Shown here piece after piece: positions 1 to 7,598 of a DNA stretch of 16,028 nt. The DNA comes from an uncultured Gammaproteobacteria bacterium. GTDB taxonomy: Bacteria; Pseudomonadota; Gammaproteobacteria; Arenicellales; UBA868. Position 1 is the stretch's first letter, and each line of letters starts with the position of its first letter. The notes beneath the pieces were generated by a model. It searched no databases. It saw only the letters and a list, made by a program, of their open reading frames with translations, and had not been told where the DNA came from. The translations under genes were made by a program, and so were the position numbers. The stretch is taken from NCBI GenBank assembly GCA_913051905.1, contig CAJXBY010000047.1, positions 1 to 16,028 on the forward strand, read 5' to 3'.

Positions 1-1461
1 GAAGAAAAACACTTGCGCCACACCCGTGCTCACTGCTTCTATGCCGAGAAGCCCGGTGACAACGCGTACGCCAGGCCCATCGAAGGTCTGGTGCCTGTGG
101 TCGATCTGGATGCCATGGCCGTGCTTCGCATAGAAGATCATGGCGTCATACCTTTACCCCCGGACCCAGGGGATTATCGCGCCGATCGGCTCACACCCGA
201 ACCACCGCTTGCGGAGCTTCAGATCACCCAGCCTGGCGGGGCCGGCTTTACGGTACGAGGCAACCAGGTCAAGTGGCAGAACTGGCGTTTCAGGGTGGGA
301 TTTACACCCAAAGAAGGTCTGGTCCTGTATACGCTGTCCTTTCAGGATGGAATTCACGACCGTCCACTGGTCTACCGCGCCTCACTCAGTGAACTGGTCG
401 TGCCCTACGGCGACACGGCCGGGGATCATTATATGAACCACTCGTTTGATCTGGGTGAGACGATGTTCGGCTCCCAGGTTAACTCCCTTCGGCTCGGATG
501 CGACTGCCTGGGGGAGATTCATTACTTCAGCTTTGATATGGCCGACGACCTGGGCGAGGTTAAAGAGATGCCGAATATTGTCTGCCTGCATGAAGAAGAC
601 TACGGTGTTCTGTGGAAGCATACGGACACATCTACCGGTAATGCCGAGGTCCGCCGCTCTCGGAGACTGGTGATATCGTCCTTCTTCACTATCGGCAACT
701 ACGACTACGGAATATTCTGGTATCTGTACCTGGACGGGTCAATTGAATTTGAAGCGAAGCTCACCGGTACCCTCTACCTTCGCGCCATCGAGGACGACGA
801 GCTAACACCTTATGGCGCCCGCGTAGCACCCGGGGTCAACGGCATGGTGCACGAGCATTATTTCAATGTCCGCCTGGACATGAGCGTCGACGGTGACCAG
901 AACACTGTGGTGGAAGTCGAGTCACAGCGGGTTCCAACGAGTTCCGAGAATCCCTACGGAAACGCACACGGGCCCAAAGAAACCGTGATCAGCTCCGAAA
1001 AGCTTTCCGGGCGCGACATCGCGCCGGGGAACGGGCGTTTCTGGAAAGTGATCAATCGTTCTAAAACAAGCAACTTGGGGTGGCATCCAGGTTACAAGCT
1101 GGTACCCGGCCCGAATATCAAACCCATGCACCAACCCGATTCACCTTTCATGCGCCGGGCAGGGTTTCTCACCCACGACCTCTGGGTCACGGCTTATGAT
1201 CCAGATCAATTACACGCTCCTGGCGCTTACGTTAACCAGAACGAGGGTGGCCCGGGACTCCCCGAATGGGTTCAGGCCGACCGGCCCCTCGTCGATGCAA
1301 ATGTGGTGCTGTGGCATAACATTGGTGTGGTGCATCTGCCGCGTCCAGAAGACTTCCCCGTGATGCCCGTCGAGTACATCGGATTCATGCTGAAGCCTGT
1401 CGGGTTTTTCGAGCGCAATCCCGCCCTGAATCTTGCCCCCCTACAGAATTGCCACTCCTGA
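1..1461 (+). CDS. Copper amine oxidase (primary-amine oxidase), C-terminal part; 5' end outside window
   Basis: The frame is open to the left edge, so the start is missing; the TTG at 13 is only an internal Leu codon. About 486 residues remain of a family usually 640-720 long, covering the end of the N3 domain and the whole catalytic beta-sandwich. The TPQ precursor Tyr is in TIGNYDYG (codon 700-702). The copper ligands are the HEH pair (codons 850-852 and 856-858) and the His of VVHLPRPEDFPVMP (1333-1335). The probable catalytic-base Asp is in SFDLGE (448-450). The SLRLGCDCLGEI block is also typical. The enzyme oxidatively deaminates primary amines to aldehyde, ammonia and H2O2, with O2 as oxidant. 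All catalytic residues in view are intact, so it should be active. The specific amine is unknown. It lies 42 bp upstream of a co-directional DMT transporter. Confidence 0.96.
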   Translation, partial: EEKHLRHTRAHCFYAEKPGDNAYARPIEGLVPVVDLDAMAVLRIEDHGVIPLPPDPGDYRADRLTPEPPLAELQITQPGGAGFTVRGNQVKWQNWRFRVGFTPKEGLVLYTLSFQDGIHDRPLVYRASLSELVVPYGDTAGDHYMNHSFDLGETMFGSQVNSLRLGCDCLGEIHYFSFDMADDLGEVKEMPNIVCLHEEDYGVLWKHTDTSTGNAEVRRSRRLVISSFFTIGNYDYGIFWYLYLDGSIEFEAKLTGTLYLRAIEDDELTPYGARVAPGVNGMVHEHYFNVRLDMSVDGDQNTVVEVESQRVPTSSENPYGNAHGPKETVISSEKLSGRDIAPGNGRFWKVINRSKTSNLGWHPGYKLVPGPNIKPMHQPDSPFMRRAGFLTHDLWVTAYDPDQLHAPGAYVNQNEGGPGLPEWVQADRPLVDANVVLWHNIGVVHLPRPEDFPVMPVEYIGFMLKPVGFFERNPALNLAPLQNCHS

Positions 1462-1503
1462 CACTCTGACTCCTCCCGAAAATCGGTTGCACAACGGATC
1501 CTG

Positions 1504-2361
1504 ATGTCAGCATCACTCGGGTTCGCCCTCGCGGCGGCATTTTTTTTCGGGCTCTCAGCGATACCGGCCAAACGAGGCCTGTCTCATGCGGATCCGCAGG
1601 CTGGCGCCCTGATCAGCATTGCAGCTGTCGTGGCGACTTTCGGACTGACTTCACCCTGGTGGATGCAGTCGTCAGACTGGTTCGTCCCGGGCTTCTGGTG
1701 GTTTGTCGCAACCGGCCTCGTCAATCCGATGCTGTCAGTCTACTTTACGCTGGAGTCGATGAACCGGGCGGGTGTCACTGTCGCATCCACCCTGGCTGCG
1801 ACTTCGCCGCTGTTCGCCGCCTTCACGGCCATCCTGTTTCTCGGCGAGACCATAACCACCCTGATCATGGTGGGCACACTAATCACCATGGCCGGCGTCA
1901 TGTCACTGACTTGGACACCCGGTACCGGAGTGACCCGAGTGATGCGGATCGCGCTTATTTTCGCCACGGCCGCATCGATCATCCGGGGTCTGGTCAACAC
2001 CACCGGCAAGATCGGTCTGGAGTTGCTACCCAACGCGATGATGGCCGGATTCCTGTCGTACACTGTCGGCGGACTGGGTGTTCTGCTGATTTACCGCATC
2101 CGCCATGGCCGGCTGCCGCTACATATTCCACGCACCGGAGTCGGCGCTTTTGCCCTGTCCGGCATGTGTATTGCCGTTGCCATTTCCTGCATGTACGCCG
2201 CCCTGCTTCGCGATGCCGTTACCCTGGTCTCTCCTGTGATCGCGACCTATCCGGTGTTTACCTTGTTCGCGGCACTGGCACTGCGCGAAGAAAGAATCAC
2301 GCTTCAGATCGGGGCCGGCGTGGCGGTGGTTGTGGGTGGGGTCGTCCTGATCAACCTGTAG
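1504..2361 (+). CDS. DMT-superfamily (EamA) transporter
   Basis: The 285-residue protein is strongly hydrophobic and contains about ten membrane spans arranged as two EamA halves, the standard length and layout of the drug/metabolite transporter superfamily. It opens with a short span rich in Ala and Phe (the FFFGLSAIPAKRG region). The first half ends near LFLGETIT and the second near FTLFAALALREERIT; this conserved E-[ER]-[LI]-[TS] type ending of each half is characteristic of EamA proteins. The ATG at 1504 starts directly at the first span; the upstream Shine-Dalgarno is poor (GGATC). It could export or import a small metabolite, perhaps linked to the amine oxidase upstream or the proline racemase-like gene that converges on it, but EamA sequences do not reveal substrate. 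A run of eight T lies in codons near 1550 (Ala-Phe-Phe-Phe). Confidence 0.88.
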   Translation: MSASLGFALAAAFFFGLSAIPAKRGLSHADPQAGALISIAAVVATFGLTSPWWMQSSDWFVPGFWWFVATGLVNPMLSVYFTLESMNRAGVTVASTLAATSPLFAAFTAILFLGETITTLIMVGTLITMAGVMSLTWTPGTGVTRVMRIALIFATAASIIRGLVNTTGKIGLELLPNAMMAGFLSYTVGGLGVLLIYRIRHGRLPLHIPRTGVGAFALSGMCIAVAISCMYAALLRDAVTLVSPVIATYPVFTLFAALALREERITLQIGAGVAVVVGGVVLINL

Positions 2362-2437
2362 TGATCACTTCTATCGGCCCGCGGGATCGAAACTACCAAA
2401 GACAGGTCGAGGACAGAACCCGCCCAGTTAGCGGTGT

Positions 2438-3505
2438 TCAGTCGATGGTTCCACCCCAGATGTCGCCCATCGTGAACCCTTCCGGAAACGGGTCGTCCGG
2501 CTCCACGACATACTGTGCCATACCCGTTACCCAGGCCTGACCGGAGATGGTCGGCACCACAGCGGTGTAGTCTCCGATCCGGGTCTCCCGAATGAGCCTC
2601 CCGGTAAACACGGTTCCGAGAATACCCTCGTGATGAAAGTCCTCATTGAGTCCCAACTTTCCTTTGGCGTACAGTGTCGCCATCTTTGCACTGGTTCCAG
2701 TACCACACGGTGAGCGGTCAAGGGCCGCGGTCCAAGTCTGCGGTCTGTCCCAGTCAAGTTGTCCGGTTGAGACCACCGCTGCGTTCTTGAGCGTCGCACC
2801 CGGCTGGGTTGCGGGGCCAGACATGACCGCAATCGTCACACCGGAGACTTTGGGATTGTCCGGATGCACACAATCGAGCTGGGCCGCAGCAGCGGCTTTG
2901 ATCATCTCACCAGCACGAGCCACCTCGCCCGCTCGAGACGGCGTGAGTTCCAGGCCCAGCGGGGCGGTCTCAGCAATCACATAGAACATCCCTCCCCAGG
3001 CGACATCGACACTGACCGTACCCAGGTGCGGCACCTCGATCGGCACATCCAGGTGGACCGCAAACGCCGGGACATTCTCAAAGGTCACCTGGCAGACTTT
3101 TCCATCTCTGACTTCAGCCTCAACCCCGATCAGACCCGCAGGAGAATCGAGGGTCAGGTGCGTGACGGGTTCCTCGACTGCCACCATTCCGGTCTCTATC
3201 AGGGCAGTGACCACACAGATCGTGTTGGTGCCGGACATCGGCGGATATTCCACCTGTTCCATGATAACGAAACCGGCATCAGCTTCCGGATGGGTGGGCG
3301 GTAGAATTAGATTACAGTTGGCTGCGGGGTAGCCCCGCGGTTCCCGCAACATCCTTTTGCGCAGATCGTCGGCCTCGGTTTCCAGATAGCGCATCTTCTC
3401 GAACATGCTGCGCCCCGGAACATCAAGCACGCCTCCAACGATCACACGCCCCGGCTCACCGCAGGCGTGCAGGTCGATAGCCTGAATCATGTTCGAGATC
3501 TTCAT
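2438..3505 (-). CDS. Proline racemase-superfamily enzyme (3-hydroxyproline dehydratase / 4-hydroxyproline epimerase-like), Ser/Cys type
   Basis: 355 residues, normal for the proline racemase superfamily. The N-terminal IDLHACGEPGRVIVGG block (about 9-25) matches the family opening. The first catalytic position, normally Cys in MCGH, reads MSGTNTIC and is Ser91. The second motif, SPCGTGT, keeps its Cys (Cys267). Proline racemases and 4-hydroxyproline epimerases use Cys/Cys, and the classical trans-3-hydroxy-L-proline dehydratase uses Cys/Thr. Ser/Cys members also exist, so the reaction on a hydroxyproline-like substrate is likely but cannot be fixed here. The ATG at 3505 has no clear ribosome binding site; an ATG five codons in (3490) with AAGATC upstream is an alternative start. 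The gene is divergent from the dioxygenase and convergent with the DMT transporter. No other hydroxyproline pathway gene is in view. Confidence 0.88.
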   Translation of the reverse strand: MKISNMIQAIDLHACGEPGRVIVGGVLDVPGRSMFEKMRYLETEADDLRKRMLREPRGYPAANCNLILPPTHPEADAGFVIMEQVEYPPMSGTNTICVVTALIETGMVAVEEPVTHLTLDSPAGLIGVEAEVRDGKVCQVTFENVPAFAVHLDVPIEVPHLGTVSVDVAWGGMFYVIAETAPLGLELTPSRAGEVARAGEMIKAAAAAQLDCVHPDNPKVSGVTIAVMSGPATQPGATLKNAAVVSTGQLDWDRPQTWTAALDRSPCGTGTSAKMATLYAKGKLGLNEDFHHEGILGTVFTGRLIRETRIGDYTAVVPTISGQAWVTGMAQYVVEPDDPFPEGFTMGDIWGGTID

Positions 3506-3571
3506 TATTGCGGCAGAATCTCCGCGGACCCCACTTGCTGCTGAACAGAGGTCCCGCCGAACGGGCCGTGA

Positions 3572-3601
3572 CAGACAAACGAGACACCAAAATCTTATAC
3601 T
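3572..3601 (+). promoter_or_regulatory. Possible sigma70-type promoter for the dioxygenase gene
   Basis: In the 200-bp divergent region between the proline racemase-like gene and the dioxygenase, TATACT (3596-3601) is one base off a -10 box. CAGACA (3572-3577) is a weak -35 match with an 18-bp spacer. A second AT-rich candidate, TATTAT, follows at 3606-3611. This is a match by eye only; the region must hold promoters for both directions. Confidence 0.25.
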
Positions 3602-3705
3602 ACGCTATTATGACAACCTGTTGAAACCGTCACTTGAGCCGGGCTCGATGACTCGAAAAGTGACAACAGCGTTCTAACCCGTCCGGAACCGAAAGGGACC
3701 CAGTG

Positions 3706-4548
3706 ATGATGCCAGCCAGCCAGCCCATCCGTGAGACGTACGTAAATGACGGATTTTTCTTTCCCATCGACGTAATCAACGAGACGCAAGCGCAGGCCCT
3801 GCGCGCGGACCTTGAAGCGGCCGAAGCCGAAGTGGCAGACGACCCGGAAAAACTGATGCTGCTTCAATCCTACCCTGACCGACTGCTGCCCTCGTTTGAC
3901 CGCCTCATCCGCGATCCCAATTTAATCGCGGCTGTCTCGCCCATACTGGGCGACGATCTGATGGTCTGGAGCGGCGGTCTTTTCCTCAAGGAAGCAAACT
4001 CTCCGGGCATCGTGACCTGGCACCAGGATCTCAACTACTGGGGACTTGACGAACTCGATGAAATTACCGCCTGGGTCGCCCTCTCACCCTCGAACATCGC
4101 TAACGGCTGCATGCGGTTCGTCCCCGGTAGCCACACCCGGCAACTCGTACCGCACGTGGACACCTTCGCAGAAAACAATTTACTGTCCCGTGGCCAGGAG
4201 ATTGCTGTGGAAGTGGATGACAGCGACGGCGTCGACGTCATCCTCAAAACCGGCCAGGCTTCGCTGCATCATGGTCACCTGATTCATGCCTCCGGGCCCA
4301 ACACGACCAACGACCGACGAATCGGTGCAGCGATTCGTTATATCTCGACGTCCATGAGACAAAAGACCCAGGACAGGACATTGGTGGCGCTCGTCAACGG
4401 TGAAGACCGCTATGGCCATTTCACCATCGCTGGTTCCCCCCGGGGACGTCTGAACGAAGCAGATTTCGAAATGTGCCGGCAGGATGCCCAGATCAGGCGC
4501 CGGGTGCTTTACGAAGGGGTCGACCCAGCACGGGGTAACCGTTACTGA
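3706..4548 (+). CDS. Phytanoyl-CoA dioxygenase (PhyH) family Fe(II)/2-oxoglutarate-dependent oxygenase
   Basis: 280 residues, typical for bacterial PhyH enzymes, which hydroxylate small molecules using Fe(II), O2 and 2-oxoglutarate. The facial triad is visible: His106 and Asp108 in VTWHQDLNYWG, and the distal His194 in LIHASGPN. The Arg pair that follows (NDRR, about 204-205) is a good candidate for binding the 2-oxoglutarate carboxylate. WVALSPSNIANGCMRFVPGSH is the usual strand-loop before the distal His. The ATG at 3706 is chosen because GAAAGGGA sits about 8 bp upstream; GTG 3703 and ATG 3709 are in frame and equally possible. It starts a plus-strand cluster with an SDR 42 bp downstream and a ureohydrolase-fold gene after that. 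Relatives hydroxylate amino acids and ectoine, and some cleave C-N or C-P linked compounds; the substrate here is unknown. Confidence 0.92.
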   Translation: MMPASQPIRETYVNDGFFFPIDVINETQAQALRADLEAAEAEVADDPEKLMLLQSYPDRLLPSFDRLIRDPNLIAAVSPILGDDLMVWSGGLFLKEANSPGIVTWHQDLNYWGLDELDEITAWVALSPSNIANGCMRFVPGSHTRQLVPHVDTFAENNLLSRGQEIAVEVDDSDGVDVILKTGQASLHHGHLIHASGPNTTNDRRIGAAIRYISTSMRQKTQDRTLVALVNGEDRYGHFTIAGSPRGRLNEADFEMCRQDAQIRRRVLYEGVDPARGNRY

Positions 4549-4590
4549 TTGCCTGCTGACCACTCTGATGCCGGAAGGGAATTTAAGGCC

Positions 4591-5361
4591 ATGAGCGCAA
4601 TCGCCCAAAATCCAGCCAGAGCCGCTCTGGTGACAGGGTCCGGCAGTGGTATTGGCGCCGCAATAGCCCGACGCCTGGCACGACCCGAGACCTGCCTGTT
4701 GTTACACGCCCGAAACAACCGTGCGGGATGTGAAGCGACAGCTGAAGCAGTGCGATCAGCCGGTGCAGAAGCCGAGATCGTACTGGGAGACCTGTCTGAT
4801 CCGGACGTTGCCGATACCCTGGTCAAAAGCACGATCGAGGCCTTTGGGAGCCTGGATGTGCTGGTAGCCAATGCCGGGTTTCCAATTCTCAAAGGCTTCG
4901 GCGATGTGACAGCCGAAGACATGGATTATGCCTACCGGGTCATCAGTGCCGGCTTTTGTCAGATGGCCACTGCAGCGATGCCTCATCTGGAAAAATCCAG
5001 TCATGGACGGGTGGTCGCGATCAGCAGCCTCAATGTCCATACGTTCCGCAACGATTTCCCGGTTTTCCCGGCTTCAGCTGCAGCCAAGGCCGGCATCGAA
5101 GCACTCGCCCGTGCGCTCGCGGTGCAACTCAGCGGGACCGGGACAACGGTCAACGTGGTTGCTCCGGGGATGATCAATGCCAACCCCGAGCACCTGGGGA
5201 AATTATTTGACCCGGAGGAACTCAAACGGATCAGCGGGCTGATCCCGCTCGGCCGGCTAGGCCGGGCCGAAGAGGTCGCGGCACTGGTGGACTTTTTGGT
5301 GAGCGAAGACGCGAGTTATATCACCGGTCAGGTGATCCACGTCAACGGCGGGATCATCTAA
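4591..5361 (+). CDS. Short-chain dehydrogenase/reductase (SDR) family protein lacking the catalytic tyrosine
   Basis: 256 residues, classical SDR size. The cofactor motif TGSGSGIG (15-22), the NAG motif (N94-A95-G96) and the active-site Ser146 in AISSLN are present, and the C-terminus ends in the usual SYITGQVIHVNGG. The catalytic YxxxK motif is altered: Lys166 is there in ASAAAKAG, but the position four before it is Ser162 (codon 5074-5076), and no Tyr occurs anywhere between Ser146 and Lys166. The spacing from Ser146 is also about three residues longer than usual. Cofactor binding therefore looks intact while standard oxidoreductase chemistry is doubtful. ATG 4591 is chosen with GGAAGGGA upstream; the frame is open back to TTG 4549 but has no support there. 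Probably co-transcribed with the dioxygenase 42 bp upstream. Confidence 0.9.
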   Translation: MSAIAQNPARAALVTGSGSGIGAAIARRLARPETCLLLHARNNRAGCEATAEAVRSAGAEAEIVLGDLSDPDVADTLVKSTIEAFGSLDVLVANAGFPILKGFGDVTAEDMDYAYRVISAGFCQMATAAMPHLEKSSHGRVVAISSLNVHTFRNDFPVFPASAAAKAGIEALARALAVQLSGTGTTVNVVAPGMINANPEHLGKLFDPEELKRISGLIPLGRLGRAEEVAALVDFLVSEDASYITGQVIHVNGGII

Positions 5362-5371
5362 CCAGTCTGCT

Positions 5372-5425
5372 CTTTATTGCGGCATTCGGTCTGGATACAC
5401 TTCCAGCTGCGCAGCGCCAATAAAG
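5372..5425. repeat. Inverted repeat in the SDR-ureohydrolase gap
   Basis: CTTTATTG at 5372-5379 is the exact reverse complement of CAATAAAG at 5418-5425. Between them lie a possible CTGGA/TCCAG stem (5391-5395 and 5402-5406) and the palindrome GCTGCGCAGC (5406-5415). No T-run follows, so this does not look like a standard terminator. It could fold in mRNA between the two genes or be chance. The strong site TAGGAG for the next gene lies downstream at about 5444-5449. Confidence 0.3.
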
Positions 5426-5457
5426 CGGCAGCCCGTTAACGGCTAGGAGATAACCCT

Positions 5458-6513
5458 ATGGATAAACCTCCCTGGGAGGGAATGGGCGGTTACACCGAAA
5501 TTGACAGCGGGAAGCTGCCGATGCTCGATGCCCAGACCCCGACTTTTATGGGCGTTCCCCGGGCATCCGATCTTGCAGCACTTGCGGGTGCCGATGTGGC
5601 CATCATCGGTGCGCCCTATGTCGCCGGATCTGCCGGCAAGTATGCCGGCGTGGACAAAGCAGAGTGGGTGCTCGCACCCCAGCGGGTCCGCCAACAGTCT
5701 GCACGCTACCCTACCGGTTACATCCAAGAGCTGGACATCGACATATTCGAGCATTTGCGCGTGGTCGACATGGGTGACGCCGAGATTTCTCCTGATGTCA
5801 ATACCCATCCCACGGCCGAGAACATTCTCAAAGCCCAGACCGCCGTCGAGTCGCTGGTTAACCAGGCGCTAGACGCTGGTGCGATACCCGTTGTGATCGG
5901 GCAGAACTCCCCGTGCGGCTCCTACGCGATCGCCAAGCCCATCGCTGAGCGCAGCAAAGGAAAGGTGGGCATGATCAGCACGGACACGCACTGGGATTCA
6001 AGACCGCTGGACTACCTCACCGGCGATTCGCGCATCGCCGGAAGCGGCAACTGGAAATCGAAGACCTACAACACCCACCAGAACTTTTCGGTACCCAACC
6101 TGGTCGAGATCGGAGAGCGCGGCATGCTCGAACGTGCCGAGATGGTCCGCAGCTATCGGGACCGTGGCGCCCATTTCTATCCTATGTGGAAGGTCCGTGG
6201 TGAACTCGGTATCGATGGCCTCTGCCGTGAACTGAAGCATGCTTACGACGGTACGGAAGACGTCTATGTCCACTTCGACATGGACATTCTCGGCGGCGCA
6301 GGCCCTGCACCCGGCGACATCCTGGGAGAGTTGGCAGAACCCATGGGTATGTCGGACTACGAGATCATCCGTCTTGCTCACGAGATCGGGCTGCGCGGAC
6401 TGACCGGCATGTCTTTCATCTGCATACCGCCGGGATCAATGGTGATCTATCGGACGATTGTCTACATCATCGCGTTCCTGATCGCCGGCATTGCGATCTC
6501 ACGGCAGACATGA
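5458..6513 (+). CDS. Arginase/agmatinase (ureohydrolase) fold protein with divergent metal site
   Basis: 351 residues, within the range of agmatinase-like proteins. These dinuclear metal enzymes hydrolyse guanidino compounds to urea plus an amine. The second metal motif DTHWD (Asp176, His178, Asp180) is intact, and the third, HFDMD (Asp274, Asp276), supplies its two Asp ligands, but the following canonical DP is GG. The first motif, normally GGDHS, reads GQNSP at about 148-152: an ungapped alignment puts Asn at the Asp and Ser151 at the metal-binding His. The conserved Glu near the C-terminus (V-E-x-x-P type) is also absent, where ICIPPG is found. The last 35 residues are very hydrophobic. 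TAGGAG sits about 8 bp before the ATG. It is a diverged member, perhaps with one metal or another amidine substrate; canonical arginase or agmatinase activity should not be assumed. It follows the SDR by 96 bp. Confidence 0.85.
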   Translation: MDKPPWEGMGGYTEIDSGKLPMLDAQTPTFMGVPRASDLAALAGADVAIIGAPYVAGSAGKYAGVDKAEWVLAPQRVRQQSARYPTGYIQELDIDIFEHLRVVDMGDAEISPDVNTHPTAENILKAQTAVESLVNQALDAGAIPVVIGQNSPCGSYAIAKPIAERSKGKVGMISTDTHWDSRPLDYLTGDSRIAGSGNWKSKTYNTHQNFSVPNLVEIGERGMLERAEMVRSYRDRGAHFYPMWKVRGELGIDGLCRELKHAYDGTEDVYVHFDMDILGGAGPAPGDILGELAEPMGMSDYEIIRLAHEIGLRGLTGMSFICIPPGSMVIYRTIVYIIAFLIAGIAISRQT

Positions 6514-6584
6514 CCCAAGACAGCATCCGTTGAACATGCGGGTGCCGCGGCGGGCCAGCCTCGCGATGCAACCTGCTGAGATAT

Positions 6585-7559
6585 TCAGGTTCTGGCGAAG
6601 CCCAGAGACTTGTCGATCAGGTTGACCAGTTCGCGACCGTCCCGGAACCGTTCGAAGTTTTCCAGAAACACATCAGCCATAGCTTCCTTGTGTCCCCGGT
6701 AGTCACCGGACATATGCGGAGAGACGATCACGTTGTTGAGATCCCAGAACGGACTCTCGGCTGGCAGGGGTTCGGTGCAGAAAACATCAAGCCCGGCACC
6801 CGCGATCTGATTGTCTTTGAGCGCTTCAAGAAGCGCAGCCTCATCGACCAACTCCCCCCGCCCGAGATTAATGAATCGCGCTGAGGGTTTCATGGCCGAG
6901 AACTGAGCGGCACCAAAAAGACCGTGGGTCTGGGGTGTCAATGGTGTCACCAGTACAACGTAGTCCACCTCTGCCAGGCAGCGGTCCAGATCGCTGACCG
7001 CATGGATCTTGCCAAAATCCAGGTCGGAATCACGGGCGGAGCGGCCCACCCCCGAAACGACGAAATCCATCCGCTTGAGGATCCGGGCGATCTCTCGACC
7101 GATGCTGCCGACACCGACCACAAGCACCGACCGACCCGCGGCAAGCTCGGTCCAGCGATAGGACCAGCGGTGTTCACGCTGTGCCGCGTAGGTCTCGGGA
7201 AGTTCCTTGCCAAAGGCAAGAATTAGCGCCAGTGTGTATTCGGCCATGGCGCGGTCGAACACACCGCGGACATTGGTCAGCAGGACGTCACTGGCAACGA
7301 GTTCCGGGAACAATACCGCATCCACTCCTGCCCCACCCCATTGAATCCAGCGCAGGCTGTCCACCAGAGGCCAGGCCTCCCGGAGTTCCGTGGCCCGGAA
7401 ATTCCAGCCCAAGAGAGCCTCCGCCTCAGGCAGATGACGCTGAAGACTTTCAAGATCCGGCGCGCAATGAATTCGGGTATTCTTCTTGATCCGGTCAATG
7501 CCGGGTATTTCTTCTGCCGACTCGACCCCGTGGATCACGAGTCTGATTTCTTCAGTCAT
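6585..7559 (-). CDS. D-isomer-specific 2-hydroxyacid dehydrogenase
   Basis: 324 residues, normal for this NAD(P)-dependent family, which interconverts 2-oxoacids and D-2-hydroxyacids. The Rossmann motif GVGSIG (149-154) is followed by the catalytic set: Arg234 in NLGRGELVD, Glu263 in DVFCTEPLP and His282 in VSPHMSG. The GAGVDAVLF segment of the substrate domain is also recognisable. It resembles the glyoxylate/hydroxypyruvate reductase group with a divergent N-terminus more than phosphoglycerate dehydrogenase. The start chosen is ATG at 7559, with AGGGGG about 8 bases upstream; a GTG at 7580 is the longest form. It is the last gene of the minus-strand importer/amidohydrolase operon, 39 bp after the large amidohydrolase subunit. 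It may act on an oxoacid or glyoxylate-like product of the pathway, which is inference. Confidence 0.93.
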   Translation of the reverse strand: MTEEIRLVIHGVESAEEIPGIDRIKKNTRIHCAPDLESLQRHLPEAEALLGWNFRATELREAWPLVDSLRWIQWGGAGVDAVLFPELVASDVLLTNVRGVFDRAMAEYTLALILAFGKELPETYAAQREHRWSYRWTELAAGRSVLVVGVGSIGREIARILKRMDFVVSGVGRSARDSDLDFGKIHAVSDLDRCLAEVDYVVLVTPLTPQTHGLFGAAQFSAMKPSARFINLGRGELVDEAALLEALKDNQIAGAGLDVFCTEPLPAESPFWDLNNVIVSPHMSGDYRGHKEAMADVFLENFERFRDGRELVNLIDKSLGFART

Positions 7560-7598
7560 CCATAACCCCCTGGAAAACACCTCATGTTTTCAAGCCGG

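Noticed and set aside
1543..1557. Eight-T run in the DMT transporter as a possible frameshift
   Set aside because: The frame stays open on both sides with a normal EamA protein, so no shift is needed.
2360..2437. Terminator between the convergent DMT transporter and proline racemase-like genes
   Set aside because: Only short palindromes (AGTGATCACT, CCCGCGGG) are present, with no long stem or T-run.
1659..2540. Open frame of 293 codons in another frame of the DMT transporter
   Set aside because: Rich in His, Arg and Gly with no membrane segments, while the transporter frame gives ten good spans; it is a shadow frame.
3711..3724. CCAG tandem repeat at the start of the dioxygenase gene
   Set aside because: Only about three 4-base units inside coding sequence; too short to mean more than chance.
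6568..6593. AACCTG/CAGGTT inverted repeat as a terminator between the convergent ureohydrolase-like and hydroxyacid dehydrogenase genes
   Set aside because: Only six base pairs with a 10-base loop that overlaps the dehydrogenase stop codon and no T-run on either strand.
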